A stretch of DNA of 64,000 nt from the NCBI GenBank assembly GCA_004379135.1, contig NBNI01000007.1, positions 607,501 to 671,500 on the forward strand, read 5' to 3'. Made by a program: the position numbers and the translations under genes. Source of the DNA: Acidimicrobiales bacterium mtb01 (GTDB lineage Bacteria; Actinomycetota; Acidimicrobiia; Acidimicrobiales; Ilumatobacteraceae). Within the stretch, counting starts at the first letter, position 1. Each line of letters starts with the position of its first letter. Below, one piece after another: positions 16,552-25,501 of this stretch. Below the pieces are notes generated by a model. It made no database searches. It had not been told where the DNA came from and worked only from the letters and a program-made list of their open reading frames with translations.

Positions 16552-18165
16552 GTGAGGCAGTTCACCGTCGGCGAGATCCACGAAGCGATCGCGGCCACGC
16601 GTCCCGACCAGGAATGCCTCGTGTTCCGCGACCGTCGCCTCACGTGGGCGCAGGTCACCGAGCGCACGCGACGTCTCGCCAATTACCTCGACTCGTGCGG
16701 TCTCGGAGCACATGCCGAGCGGGACCGCATCCAGCCGCACGAAAGCGGCCAGGACCACCTGGCCATCTACCTGCACAACGGCAACGAGTATCTGGAGGCC
16801 ATGCTCGGCGCGTTCAAGGGTCGGGTCGCGCCCTTCAACGTCAACTACCGCTACGTGGCCGAAGAACTCACCTATCTGCTCACCGACTCCGCCGCCACCG
16901 CGATCGTGTTCCATTCGACCTTCGCGCCGATGCTGCAATCCGTCCGTGGATCCCTCCCGAAACTCCGGGTCTTCATCCAGGTGCCCGACACGTCGAACGA
17001 ACCTCTCCTCGATGGAGCGGTCTGGTACGAGGATGCGCTCGCGCAGTCGAGCGACGCCGCGCCCGCACCCGCATCACCCGACGACCTCTACATCCTCTAC
17101 ACCGGCGGCACGACGGGAATGCCGAAAGGCGTGATGTGGCGCCAGGCCGACGCGCTCGTCGAGTGCTTCGGCGGCAACAAGACCGCCGAATCGGTCGAGG
17201 AGTTCATCAGCACGCTCACCGGCCGACGTTCACTGATCGCTCCCCCGTTCATGCACGGAGCCGGCCACTGGGTGAGTTTCAGCACCTGGAACGGCGGGGG
17301 CACCGTGTTCGTGCCGTCGATCCCCGAGCGTCTCGATCCCGTCGACATGTGGTCCACCGTCGAGCGCGAGCGCATCGACTTCATGCTCATCGTCGGCGAC
17401 GCGTTCGCCCGGCCACTCCTCGACGAACTCAACCGCAACACCTATGACATCTCGTCGCTGACGGTCGTGCTGTCGGGTGGCGCACCGCTGTCGAGCCACA
17501 TGAAGGACGAACTCCTGGGCCACCATCCGTCCCTCCTCGTGGTGGACGGACTCGGATCGTCGGAGGCGGGCGGGCAGATGCAGCACCTCTCGACCCACGG
17601 AGCAGCCTCGACCGGCGCGTTCCCGGTGTCACCCGGCAATCACGTCCTGTCGGAGGATCTCACGCACGTCCTGAAACCCGGCCATGACGGCTTGGGCTGG
17701 CTGGCCAAGAGCGGCCGACTCGCGCTCGGCTACCTCGGGGATCCGGCCAAGACCGCGCGCACGTACCCCGTGATCGATGGCGTGCGCTACGTCATCCCAG
17801 GCGATCGTGCGGTGCTGCGGGCCGACGACATGATCGAACTCCGCGGTCGCGACTCGGTCACGATCAATTCCGGCGGCGAGAAGATCTTCGCCGAGGAAGT
17901 CGAAGCCGCCATCAAGCCGCATCCCGCCGTTCTCGACTGCGTGGTGGCCGGACGTCCGAGCGAGCGATGGGGCAACGAGGTCGTCGCCATCGTGACACTG
18001 CGTCCCGGAACCGACGTCACCGACGACGACCTGCTCGCCGAAGCGGCCCGGCACATCGCTCGGTACAAGCTGCCCAAGGCCTTCGTACGCGTCGATTCGA
18101 TCGTGCGATCGCCGTCGGGCAAGGCCGATTACCGCTGGGCGAAGGAAACCGCCGCCCGCGGTTGA
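16552..18165 (+). CDS. Acyl-CoA synthetase (ANL superfamily, FadD-like)
   Basis: Activates a carboxylic acid to its CoA ester through an acyl-AMP. 537 residues. The AMP-binding loop is Y-T-G-G-T-T-G-M-P-K-G near residue 183. The domain hinge and C-terminal motifs include G-D-R-A-V-L-R-A-D-D, I-N-S-G-G-E-K-I and the catalytic Lys in S-G-K-A-D-Y-R-W. Substrate not assignable; fatty or steroid-derived acids are plausible given neighbours. The GTG at 16552 is preceded by TAGGGT (16540-16545) and a six-base spacer. Convergent with the acyl-CoA dehydrogenase gene, with no bases between the stops. Confidence 0.9.
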   Translation: MRQFTVGEIHEAIAATRPDQECLVFRDRRLTWAQVTERTRRLANYLDSCGLGAHAERDRIQPHESGQDHLAIYLHNGNEYLEAMLGAFKGRVAPFNVNYRYVAEELTYLLTDSAATAIVFHSTFAPMLQSVRGSLPKLRVFIQVPDTSNEPLLDGAVWYEDALAQSSDAAPAPASPDDLYILYTGGTTGMPKGVMWRQADALVECFGGNKTAESVEEFISTLTGRRSLIAPPFMHGAGHWVSFSTWNGGGTVFVPSIPERLDPVDMWSTVERERIDFMLIVGDAFARPLLDELNRNTYDISSLTVVLSGGAPLSSHMKDELLGHHPSLLVVDGLGSSEAGGQMQHLSTHGAASTGAFPVSPGNHVLSEDLTHVLKPGHDGLGWLAKSGRLALGYLGDPAKTARTYPVIDGVRYVIPGDRAVLRADDMIELRGRDSVTINSGGEKIFAEEVEAAIKPHPAVLDCVVAGRPSERWGNEVVAIVTLRPGTDVTDDDLLAEAARHIARYKLPKAFVRVDSIVRSPSGKADYRWAKETAARG

Positions 18166-19404
18166 TCAGACCGGCAGATCGCCGGTGGCCTTCTTGGTGG
18201 TTCCGGCGTCGGTGAACGCCTTGATGGTGTTCTCGGCGATGCGCATCTGATGGATCTCGTCGGCACCATCGGCGAAACGCGCCCACCGCGCGTGCTGCAT
18301 CATGTTCGCCAGCGGAGTGTCGGTCGAGTAACCGAGGGCTCCGTGCACCTGGATGGCCCGATCGATGATTCGGTTGAGACTGTTGGCCACGAAGTGCTTT
18401 GCCATCGACACCTCGGTGCGGAAGTCGTCGCCGCGATCGATCTTGTACGCGGCATGGAGGACCATCAACTTGCACTGATAGAGTTCCATCGCCGAATCGG
18501 CGATCATCCATTGGACGCCTTGCTTCTCGGCGAGGTAGGAGCCGTGCGAATAACGCTTCAGCGAGCGGTCGACCATCATGTCGAGAGCCATTTCGGCCTG
18601 CGCGATCCAGCGCATGCAGTGGGCCAGACGAGCCGGTCCGAGCCGGTACTGGCCGAGACGGTGACCGTTGCCGCGTCCGCCCAGGATCTGCGAGTCGTGA
18701 ACCCGCAGATCGGAGATGACGATCTCGCTGTGGCCGCCGGGCCCATGCATCGTCTCGACTTCGCGCACGTTGTTCCAACCCTCGGCCGGCAAGTCGACGA
18801 TGAACGCCGTGTTCGCACCGCGCGAACCCTCCGGAACGTCCATCTCGGTACGCGCGATGAGGATGGCGAACTTGGCGCGGTTGGCGCCGGAGATGAACCA
18901 CTTGTGGCCGTTGATGATCCACTCGTCGCCGTCCTTGATGGCGTGGGTGCGGATCAACGTGGGGTCGGAGCCGGCCACTTCGGGTTCGGTCATGGCGAAG
19001 CACGACGACGTGACCCCGTTGCACAACGGCTTCAGGTACTTCTCCTTCTGCTCGGGTGTTCCCCAGTGCAAGAGGGTGTGCATGTTGCCTTCGTCGGGAG
19101 CTTGGCAATTGAGGACCCAGGGGCCGACACGCGTCTTGGCCGCCTCCGATTGCACCATCGCCAAGGCGACGTGGCCGAGACCCATGCCGCCCCACTCCTT
19201 GGGCATGTGCGGCAACCAGAGCCCCTGCTTCACGGCTTCTTTGCGGAGACGGATGAGTTCGCCCACGTAGGCGCGGTGCGACTCGGCGTCCATCTCCTCG
19301 CGGTGGCCGAACGGTTCGATGGCCGGCTTGATGGTGCCGTCCACGAAGTCCCGCACCCGGTCGCGAATCTGCTGATGTTCGTCCGACAACGTGAAATCGA
19401 TCAT
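18166..19404 (-). CDS. Acyl-CoA dehydrogenase (FadE-like)
   Basis: FAD-dependent alpha,beta-dehydrogenation of an acyl-CoA. 412 residues from ATG 19404, which has an aaggggg ribosome site. The product starts with the usual M-I-D-F-T-L-S-D-E-H-Q-Q-I-R-D-R-V-R-D-F-V. F-A-M-T-E-P-E-V-A-G-S-D-P-T is the flavin/substrate region; I-I-D-R-A-I-Q-V-H-G-A-L-G-Y-S is the C-terminal FAD-binding signature. Together with the adjacent ligase and MaoC hydratase it could form part of one beta-oxidation route. Confidence 0.93.
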   Translation of the reverse strand: MIDFTLSDEHQQIRDRVRDFVDGTIKPAIEPFGHREEMDAESHRAYVGELIRLRKEAVKQGLWLPHMPKEWGGMGLGHVALAMVQSEAAKTRVGPWVLNCQAPDEGNMHTLLHWGTPEQKEKYLKPLCNGVTSSCFAMTEPEVAGSDPTLIRTHAIKDGDEWIINGHKWFISGANRAKFAILIARTEMDVPEGSRGANTAFIVDLPAEGWNNVREVETMHGPGGHSEIVISDLRVHDSQILGGRGNGHRLGQYRLGPARLAHCMRWIAQAEMALDMMVDRSLKRYSHGSYLAEKQGVQWMIADSAMELYQCKLMVLHAAYKIDRGDDFRTEVSMAKHFVANSLNRIIDRAIQVHGALGYSTDTPLANMMQHARWARFADGADEIHQMRIAENTIKAFTDAGTTKKATGDLPV

Positions 19405-19504
19405 GGCGTCCCCCTTGAGCTCACGAATCCCCACTGATTCTGCCCGGCCGTGACCTCGGTCGGCGAGTCCGAAAGACCAGCGCACCCGGGCTTAGCCTGA
19501 CCCC

Positions 19505-20227
19505 GTGACGTCCGAACAGCAGCCCGCGTCCTGGGACACCGAGGCCCTGCCGAGTGGTCAGGCCAAGGTGACCGCCGTGCGCGAGATGTTCGACGCGATC
19601 GCACCGCGCTACGACCTCGTGAACCGCATCATGACCTTCCGTCTCGACGTGCGCTGGCGGCGCTACGCGGTGAAGCGCCTCTCACTCCCGGCCGGAAGCC
19701 GGGTTCTCGATCTCGCCAGCGGTACCGGAGATCTCTGCGTCGATCTGCGTCGCGCCGGCCTCAACCCGCTGTCGTTCGACTTGAGCTTCGGAATGCTGCA
19801 CGCCGACCGCAGCGGAGCGCCGCGCACCCAGGCCGACATCCTGAGATTGCCCATCGGCGACGCCTCGGTCGACGGCGTCACGTGCGGTTTCGCGCTGCGC
19901 AATCTCCTGGAGTTGCCGGCCTTCTTCGCCGAACTCGCCCGTGTCGTTCGGCCCGGCGGACGCATCGCCCTTCTCGACGTCGGCGTGCCGAAGAATCGAC
20001 TCGTTCGCTGGGGCAACGGCATCTACTTCGGCCGGATCGTTCCGAAGATCGGCGGCTGGCTGTCCGATCCGGCGGCCTACCGATACCTCCCCAAGAGCGT
20101 CGCCTATCTTCCGCCTCCCGAGTCGATGCTGGCCGAGTTGCGCCGGGTCGGGTTCTCCGACGCCGAGCATCGGGGACTGTCGGGTGGGATCACGCAGTTG
20201 ATGGTCGCCACGCGCGACGCGCGATGA
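19505..20227 (+). CDS. menG: Demethylmenaquinone methyltransferase
   Basis: SAM-dependent C-methyltransferase, last step of menaquinone synthesis (UbiE/MenG family). 240 residues. Family opening M-F-D-A-I-A-P-R-Y-D-L-V-N-R-I-M-T-F is present, SAM motif I is V-L-D-L-A-S-G-T-G-D-L, and post-motif D-V-G-V-P-K-N and Y-L-P-K-S-V-A-Y match the family end. GTG at 19505 has TAGCCT (19493-19498) six bases before it. It overlaps menF by 4 bases (ATGA), which supports MenG over UbiE. Confidence 0.94.
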   Translation: MTSEQQPASWDTEALPSGQAKVTAVREMFDAIAPRYDLVNRIMTFRLDVRWRRYAVKRLSLPAGSRVLDLASGTGDLCVDLRRAGLNPLSFDLSFGMLHADRSGAPRTQADILRLPIGDASVDGVTCGFALRNLLELPAFFAELARVVRPGGRIALLDVGVPKNRLVRWGNGIYFGRIVPKIGGWLSDPAAYRYLPKSVAYLPPPESMLAELRRVGFSDAEHRGLSGGITQLMVATRDAR

Positions 20228-21408
20228 GAGCCGTCACGCGCCCTCTCGATCACGAAGTCGACCTGAACGACGTCTGTCGGCACGATGGTTTCCTGTTCGT
20301 GCGCAGTGGTGTCGGAGTGGCCGGACGTGGCCGCGCCCTGACCATCGATGCCGACGCGGTCGTCGACCATCTCGCGTCCATCGCGCACGACGACGAGTCC
20401 GGCGGACGAGCCGGCCCGATCGCTCTCGGCTGTCTTCCGTTCCGCCCCGGAGCACCGGCCGAGTTCGTGATCCCCTCGGTGATCGCGCGCAAGACCGTCG
20501 ATGGCGGTGTTTTCCTCACGACGGTCGGGCAGCCATCCGAGTCCGATCTCCGTCTCGATGACCGCTCCGACGGTCCGACCGCACCGACGTTCCGCGTCGG
20601 GCCGCGCACTCCCATCGACACGTATCGGCGCGCGGTCGACACCGGCCGGGCGGCGGTGCGCCGCGGCGACCTGACCAAGGTCGTCATCGCGCGTGAAGTC
20701 GGTGTCGACAGCGATCAGCCGCTCGATGTGCACGCGATCCTCCTGCGACTGCGGGCCGCCTTCGGAGCCAGCTATCGCTACAGCATCGACGGCCTCCTGG
20801 GCGCGTCACCCGAACTCCTGGTCGCGGTCGACGGCGATGTGGTTCGTTCGCATCCGTTGGCCGGCACGACTCCACGCACCGGCGACCCCGCGACCGACGA
20901 GGCCCTGGCCCGCAAACTCGTCGCCAGCATGAAGGATCAGGTCGAACACCGTGTCGTGATCGACGTCGTTCACGACACGTTGCTGCCGTGGTGCAGTTAT
21001 CTCGACTGGGAACCCGAACCCTCGGTGATCAAGGTGGCGAACGTCCAACATCTCGGAACGCTGATCGAAGGCAGGCTCTCGGAGCCGCGGCCCGATGCGG
21101 TCACGCTCGCTCGCCTGCTCTCCCCCACTCCGGCCCTCGGCGGCCATCCGCGGGAAGCCGCGATCGAACTCATCGAGTCCGTCGAGGGATTCGATCGTGG
21201 TCGGTACGGCGGAGCGGTGGGCTGGGTCGACGCCGCGGGCAACGGCGAGTTCGCGGTGACCATTCGCTGCGCCGAACTGTCAACCGATCGCCGATCGGCG
21301 CGCTTGATCGCGGGCGGGGGAATCGTGGCCGACAGCGACGTCGACGCCGAATTGGCCGAGACCCAGGCCAAGTTCCAGGCGATGCTGTCAGCGATCGTCA
21401 GGCCGTAG
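20224..21408 (+). CDS. menF: Isochorismate synthase, menaquinone pathway
   Basis: Converts chorismate to isochorismate. 394 residues. The chorismate-binding fold is clear: Y-S-I-D-G-L-L-G-A-S-P-E-L-L, H-P-L-A-G-T-T-P-R, V-Q-H-L-G-T-L-I-E-G and G-R-Y-G-G-A-V-G-W-V-D. A lysine-containing T-K-V-V-I-A-R-E segment precedes them, as in MenF/EntC. The menG overlap and the convergent menD gene (11-base 3' overlap) put it in menaquinone rather than siderophore synthesis. Confidence 0.93.
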   Translation: MRAVTRPLDHEVDLNDVCRHDGFLFVRSGVGVAGRGRALTIDADAVVDHLASIAHDDESGGRAGPIALGCLPFRPGAPAEFVIPSVIARKTVDGGVFLTTVGQPSESDLRLDDRSDGPTAPTFRVGPRTPIDTYRRAVDTGRAAVRRGDLTKVVIAREVGVDSDQPLDVHAILLRLRAAFGASYRYSIDGLLGASPELLVAVDGDVVRSHPLAGTTPRTGDPATDEALARKLVASMKDQVEHRVVIDVVHDTLLPWCSYLDWEPEPSVIKVANVQHLGTLIEGRLSEPRPDAVTLARLLSPTPALGGHPREAAIELIESVEGFDRGRYGGAVGWVDAAGNGEFAVTIRCAELSTDRRSARLIAGGGIVADSDVDAELAETQAKFQAMLSAIVRP

Positions 21409-23059
21409 CAGCGGCGACCGCCGCGTGCAGTTGCCGGTGCACGTCGAGGTCTCCTCGGCGATCGGTCGCAACGACCATCAGAGACGGACCCGGGCGCGAC
21501 AACGCCTCTTCCAATTCCGGAATCGAGGTGATGACGGACGTCGAAAGCCCGTGCGCGCGACCGAAAGCGGCGATGTCGGTTCCGTGCGGCGTTCCGAACA
21601 ACTTCTCGAAACGGGAGCCTTCGACCACCGAGGCCTGCGGGAGATAGTGGAAGATCCCGCCGCCGTCGTTGTCGGTGACGACGATGCGCAGGTCGAGGCC
21701 CCGGCCGGACAATCCGGCCAGCGACGACGAATCGTGGAGCAGCGCCACGTCGCCGATCGACACACCCACCGGGCCGCGCGTGGCCACGGCGACTCCGATC
21801 GCGGTGGCGATCACTCCGTCGATTCCGTTCGCGCCGCGATTCGAGTGCACGACCAACTGGTCGCAACGACCGCCGAACCACTCGAGGTCGCGCACCGGCA
21901 TCGACGACGACACGACCACATGAGCACCGCTCGGAAGTCCGCCCACCAAAGTTCGTGCCGCCGTGGGACCTGACAAGGGCAGACCCGCGCACGCGCGCGT
22001 GACCGCATCCGAGGCGGAGGCTTCGGCCCGGCACCACGCCGCACTCCATGATTCGTCGACGGGCGCGACCAGGCGAGCGAGCGACACCGCCCAAGCGCTG
22101 GGCTCGGCGACCACGTGGACTCCGATTCGACCATCCGGGTCGAAGTACTGCGAATGCGCCGACACGTGGATCTGCTCGACCCCGAGCGACGCGAACCACT
22201 GAGCCGTCACCTTCGAAGCGGGCGGCTCCCCGACACGAAGCACGACCTCGGGTCGATGGGCCGACGCGAAGGATTCGCAGCGGATCAACGAATCGAAATG
22301 CCGAACGACACGTGGACCACTGCAATGCGCCCGCGGTTCGGCGAACACGGGCCAATCGAGAGCCGCCGCCAACGCATCGACCGAATCACCCGATCCGCGA
22401 CCAGCGACGATCACACCCCGACGCCCGGACACGCGGGCCGCCAACGCCGCGATCGCGTCGCTCGACACGCTCGCTTCACCGCGATGCGACTCGATCGCGC
22501 GATGGGCCGTCTCCTCGACGGACGCGTCGCCCACCAGTGGCTCACGGAAGGGAAGATTGAGGTGAACCGGTCCCGGCCGACCCGACAACGAGGAATCGAC
22601 GCAGTGCGCGGCCAAAGACGGCCAACGCGCCTTTGTCGACCATTCGGCCACACCCGGATCGTGGAACCAGCGAACCGACGACCCGTACATCTTGATCTGG
22701 TCGATCGTCTGAGGAGCACCGACATCGCGCAGTTCGGGCGGACGATCGGCGGTGACCACGAGAAGGGGCACGGCCGACAGATCGGCCTCGATGACCGCCG
22801 CGTGGAAGTGGGCCGCCGCCGTACCGCTGGTGCACAACGCGACGGCCGGACGACCCGTGACGAGGCCGTACCCCAGAGCCGCGAACGCCGCCGAACGCTC
22901 GTCGAGCAGAACCTCGACCCGCCAACCGGGTGAGCCGTCGAGCGCCAGGGCCATGGGAGTGGAGCGGGATCCGGGCGCGACGAAGGCCGTGTCGACACCG
23001 AGGGCCGACCACTGGGCGACGAGGGTCGTGCAGAACGACGCTTGAACATCCGCGGCCAC
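21398..23059 (-). CDS. menD: SEPHCHC synthase (2-oxoglutarate decarboxylating)
   Basis: TPP enzyme joining isochorismate and 2-oxoglutarate. 553 residues. N-terminal V-A-P-G-S-R-S-T-P-M-A-L-A, E-R-S-A-A-F-A-A-L-G-Y-G-L and T-S-G-T-A form the PYR domain; N-R-G-A-N-G-I-D-G and D-N-D-G-G-G-I-F-H-Y-L-P-Q form the PP domain. The GTG at 23059 is selected because TAGCGT (23067-23072) lies seven bases upstream and the protein then starts directly with the family's N-terminal helix. Confidence 0.94.
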   Translation of the reverse strand: MAADVQASFCTTLVAQWSALGVDTAFVAPGSRSTPMALALDGSPGWRVEVLLDERSAAFAALGYGLVTGRPAVALCTSGTAAAHFHAAVIEADLSAVPLLVVTADRPPELRDVGAPQTIDQIKMYGSSVRWFHDPGVAEWSTKARWPSLAAHCVDSSLSGRPGPVHLNLPFREPLVGDASVEETAHRAIESHRGEASVSSDAIAALAARVSGRRGVIVAGRGSGDSVDALAAALDWPVFAEPRAHCSGPRVVRHFDSLIRCESFASAHRPEVVLRVGEPPASKVTAQWFASLGVEQIHVSAHSQYFDPDGRIGVHVVAEPSAWAVSLARLVAPVDESWSAAWCRAEASASDAVTRACAGLPLSGPTAARTLVGGLPSGAHVVVSSSMPVRDLEWFGGRCDQLVVHSNRGANGIDGVIATAIGVAVATRGPVGVSIGDVALLHDSSSLAGLSGRGLDLRIVVTDNDGGGIFHYLPQASVVEGSRFEKLFGTPHGTDIAAFGRAHGLSTSVITSIPELEEALSRPGPSLMVVATDRRGDLDVHRQLHAAVAAATA

Positions 23060-23066
23060 GTCCCGA

Positions 23067-23072
23067 ACGCTA
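23067..23072 (-). promoter_or_regulatory. Leaderless-type -10 box of menD
   Basis: TAGCGT on the minus strand, seven bases before the GTG at 23059. It fixes the start within a much longer open frame and faces the divergent box of the dsbA-like gene 35 bases away. Confidence 0.5.
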
Positions 23073-23106
23073 CGGCCGCGAAACCGAGCAGCCCTCGTCC
23101 AAGCCG

Positions 23107-23112
23107 TAGGGT
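23107..23112 (+). promoter_or_regulatory. Leaderless-type -10 box of the DsbA-family gene
   Basis: TAGGGT, seven bases before the GTG at 23120. It supports that start over the upstream GTG at 23111, which overlaps the box. Confidence 0.5.
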
Positions 23113-23119
23113 GACCGAT

Positions 23120-23791
23120 GTGACGGCTTCTCTGACCATCGACATCTGGTCCGACGTGGTGTGCCCGTGGTGCTTCATCGGCAAACGGCGATTCGAAGCC
23201 GCGTTGGAGCGAGTACGGGCCCAGGCTCCCGACCTGCGGATCGACGTTCGATATCGCGCGTACCAACTCGACCCGAATGCGCCGAGCACGTCCTCGACTC
23301 CGGTCCGCGAGGCCTACGCGCGCAAATTCGGCGGGCCCGAACGCGCCGACGCGATCCTGCTCCATCTCACCGAGACGGCCGCCGCCGACGGTCTCGACTT
23401 CCGCTTCGACATCGCCCAGCGGTCGAACACCGTGTTGTCGCATCGAGTCCTCTGGTGGGCCGCCGAGACCCACGGCCTCGCGGCGCAGGCGCGCGTCAAG
23501 GAGCGTCTGCTCCAGGCCTACTTCACGGAGGGCGAGAATGTCGGCGATCCGCAACGACTCGCCGCGATCGTCGCCGACGAACTCGACGTCCCAGTCGATT
23601 CAGTCGTCGAATTCCTCGAGTCCGGAGTCGGGAACTCCGAAGTCGCCGGCGAACTGCAACGTGCGGTCGAGCACGACATCACCGGCGTGCCCACCTACGT
23701 GATCAACGGTGCCTGGGCCATTCCCGGAGCCCAGGATCCCGACACCTTCGAACGCGTCCTTCTTCGCGCCGCCGCCAACGCGCGTTCATGA
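23120..23791 (+). CDS. DsbA-family oxidoreductase, FrnE-like
   Basis: Thioredoxin-fold protein of 223 residues with no signal peptide. Active site V-V-C-P-W-C-F-I-G-K-R-R near residue 15, then the long helical insertion and a cis-Pro region G-V-P-T-Y-V-I-N-G. This matches cytoplasmic FrnE/2-hydroxychromene-2-carboxylate isomerase-like proteins rather than periplasmic DsbA. Substrate unknown. It overlaps menH by 4 bases, so the two are probably co-translated. Confidence 0.88.
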   Translation: MTASLTIDIWSDVVCPWCFIGKRRFEAALERVRAQAPDLRIDVRYRAYQLDPNAPSTSSTPVREAYARKFGGPERADAILLHLTETAAADGLDFRFDIAQRSNTVLSHRVLWWAAETHGLAAQARVKERLLQAYFTEGENVGDPQRLAAIVADELDVPVDSVVEFLESGVGNSEVAGELQRAVEHDITGVPTYVINGAWAIPGAQDPDTFERVLLRAAANARS

Positions 23792-24570
23792 CCGACTCGC
23801 TCCACTACGCCACGGTCCGTCGACCGGGAAACTCGCGTCACCTCGCCTTCGTTCACGGCTTCACCCAAACCTCGCGCTCGTGGACACCCCTCCTCGCCGC
23901 TCTCGGCGACGACATCGACGCCACGTGCCTCGACGCTCCGGGGCATGGCGACTCCGCACTGGTTCGTGGCGGCGTTTCACGGTCCGCGACCCTCGTGGCC
24001 AACCGGATCCGCGAGATCGATCGTCCGACGGTGCTCGTCGGCTACTCGATGGGAGGACGAATCGCTCTCGATCTGGCCGTCCGTCATCCGGACGTGCTCA
24101 GCGGACTCGTTCTCATCGGTGCGACGGCCGGATTGCGAACCGAAGTCGAACGAACCGAACGACGGCAACTCGACGAGGAACTCGCACGGCGAATCGAGTC
24201 GATCGGGGTGGAGGGTTTCCTCGACGAGTGGCTCGCGCAGGAATTGTTCGCGACTCTCGCTCCCGAACTGCGTGATCGAGGCGATCGCCTGCGCAACACC
24301 GCGGCTGGTCTGGCGGCGAGTCTGCGCGAGTGCGGGGTCGGGTCGCAGGAGCCGCTCTGGGACCGCCTCTCCTCGCTCCGTGTTCCGGTCCTGCTCATCG
24401 TCGGCGAACTCGACACCAAGTTCCGCGCGATCGCCGAGCAGATGCGTGCATCGATCGGCGCGAACGCCACCATCGAAGTGATCGGTCGGGCCGGTCACAC
24501 CGCCCATCTCGAACGGCCGAGCGACGCAGCAGGCGTCGTGCGACGCTGGCTCGAGGCCGAAGTTCCCTGA
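23788..24570 (+). CDS. menH: Alpha/beta hydrolase, probable SHCHC synthase
   Basis: 260-residue alpha/beta hydrolase. The oxyanion region is H-G-F-T-Q-T-S-R-S-W, the nucleophile Ser lies in G-Y-S-M-G-G-R-I-A-L-D-L, a late Asp in V-G-E-L-D-T-K-F and the His in G-R-A-G-H-T-A-H-L-E. The G-Y-S-M-G-G-R form and the men neighbourhood support MenH, which eliminates pyruvate from SEPHCHC. The assignment by context is likely but not proven, since hydrolases of this family are easily confused. Confidence 0.82.
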   Translation: MTDSLHYATVRRPGNSRHLAFVHGFTQTSRSWTPLLAALGDDIDATCLDAPGHGDSALVRGGVSRSATLVANRIREIDRPTVLVGYSMGGRIALDLAVRHPDVLSGLVLIGATAGLRTEVERTERRQLDEELARRIESIGVEGFLDEWLAQELFATLAPELRDRGDRLRNTAAGLAASLRECGVGSQEPLWDRLSSLRVPVLLIVGELDTKFRAIAEQMRASIGANATIEVIGRAGHTAHLERPSDAAGVVRRWLEAEVP

Positions 24571-24600
24571 ATCGAACGTCTCTGACGGAACGTCCGGCGT

Positions 24601-25464
24601 TCAGCCGACGACGGCGATGCCGATGGTTGTCAGGGCTCCGACGATCAACTGGAATCGACCGGTGTCGGCGAGAACGGCGATCAGAGCGCGTCCACGAACA
24701 CCCCTCATGACTCCACGCACCGGTTTGCGCAACCATGGAAACGCCAGGAGCCCGACGAGCGCCCCCGGTCGCCAGGGCGCTGCGATCACGAGCAGCCCGA
24801 GCGCGGCCAGCATGAAACCGGCGTAGAGCCGACGGGTGCGTTCGTCGCCGAGTCTCACCGCGAGTGTTCGCTTGCCGACCTTGGTGTCGCCCTCGATGTC
24901 GCGAAGATTGTTGGTGACGAGAAGCGCGCAGGCGAGCGACCCGGCGGACGAACCGATCAGCCACGAGACGAACGGGAGCCGTTCGATCACCACGTACACG
25001 GTGCCGAGCGTGGCCACCAGCCCGAAGAAGACGAACACGAAGACTTCGCCGAGCCCGAGATAGCCATACGGCTTGGGTCCTCCGGTGTAGCCCCACGCGG
25101 CCAGGACCGCGACGACACCGACCAGGATCAGCCACCACGTGGTCGATGCGGCCAGGATCAAGCCGGCCAGCGCCGCCACGCCGAACGCCGAGAACGCCGC
25201 CTGTTTGACTTCGCTGGGTGTGGCGAGTCCGGACGCCACCAACCGGGTGGGTCCGACACGCTCGTCGTCGGTTCCACGTACTCCGTCGCTGTAGTCGTTC
25301 GCGTAGTTCACGCCCACTTGCAGAGCCAGGCTCACGATGCCCGCCGGCACGACCCGCCACCACGCAGCACCGCTCTCCCCCACGGCCAACGACGCCCCCA
25401 TGGCCACCGGCACCACCGCGGCCGGCAACGTGCGCACGCGAGCACCCACGATCCAGCGGTTCAC
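24601..25464 (-). CDS. menA: 1,4-dihydroxy-2-naphthoate polyprenyltransferase
   Basis: UbiA-family membrane prenyltransferase of 287 residues with about nine transmembrane segments. It attaches the polyprenyl tail to DHNA. The first Asp-rich motif is N-Y-A-N-D-Y-S-D-G-V-R-G-T-D; the second is N-N-L-R-D-I-E-G-D-T-K-V-G-K-R-T. The GTG at 25464 is preceded by TAGTCT (25471-25476) with a six-base spacer. Convergent with menH. Confidence 0.94.
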   Translation of the reverse strand: MNRWIVGARVRTLPAAVVPVAMGASLAVGESGAAWWRVVPAGIVSLALQVGVNYANDYSDGVRGTDDERVGPTRLVASGLATPSEVKQAAFSAFGVAALAGLILAASTTWWLILVGVVAVLAAWGYTGGPKPYGYLGLGEVFVFVFFGLVATLGTVYVVIERLPFVSWLIGSSAGSLACALLVTNNLRDIEGDTKVGKRTLAVRLGDERTRRLYAGFMLAALGLLVIAAPWRPGALVGLLAFPWLRKPVRGVMRGVRGRALIAVLADTGRFQLIVGALTTIGIAVVG

Positions 25465-25470
25465 ACGGTG

Positions 25471-25480
25471 AGACTAACCT
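25471..25480. promoter_or_regulatory. Overlapping divergent -10 boxes, menA / amidase
   Basis: The ten bases agactaacct read TAGTCT on the minus strand (toward menA) and TAACCT on the plus strand (25475-25480, toward the amidase). The menA box gives a leaderless start; the plus box leaves a 21-base leader that includes a gaggggg ribosome site before ATG 25502. Confidence 0.45.
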
Positions 25481-25501
25481 TCGCGTCGAGGGGGTCGAGT
25501 G

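Noticed and set aside
24571-24600. gaacg/cgttc dyad between menH and menA as a bidirectional terminator
   Set aside because: Five-bp stem, no T tract.
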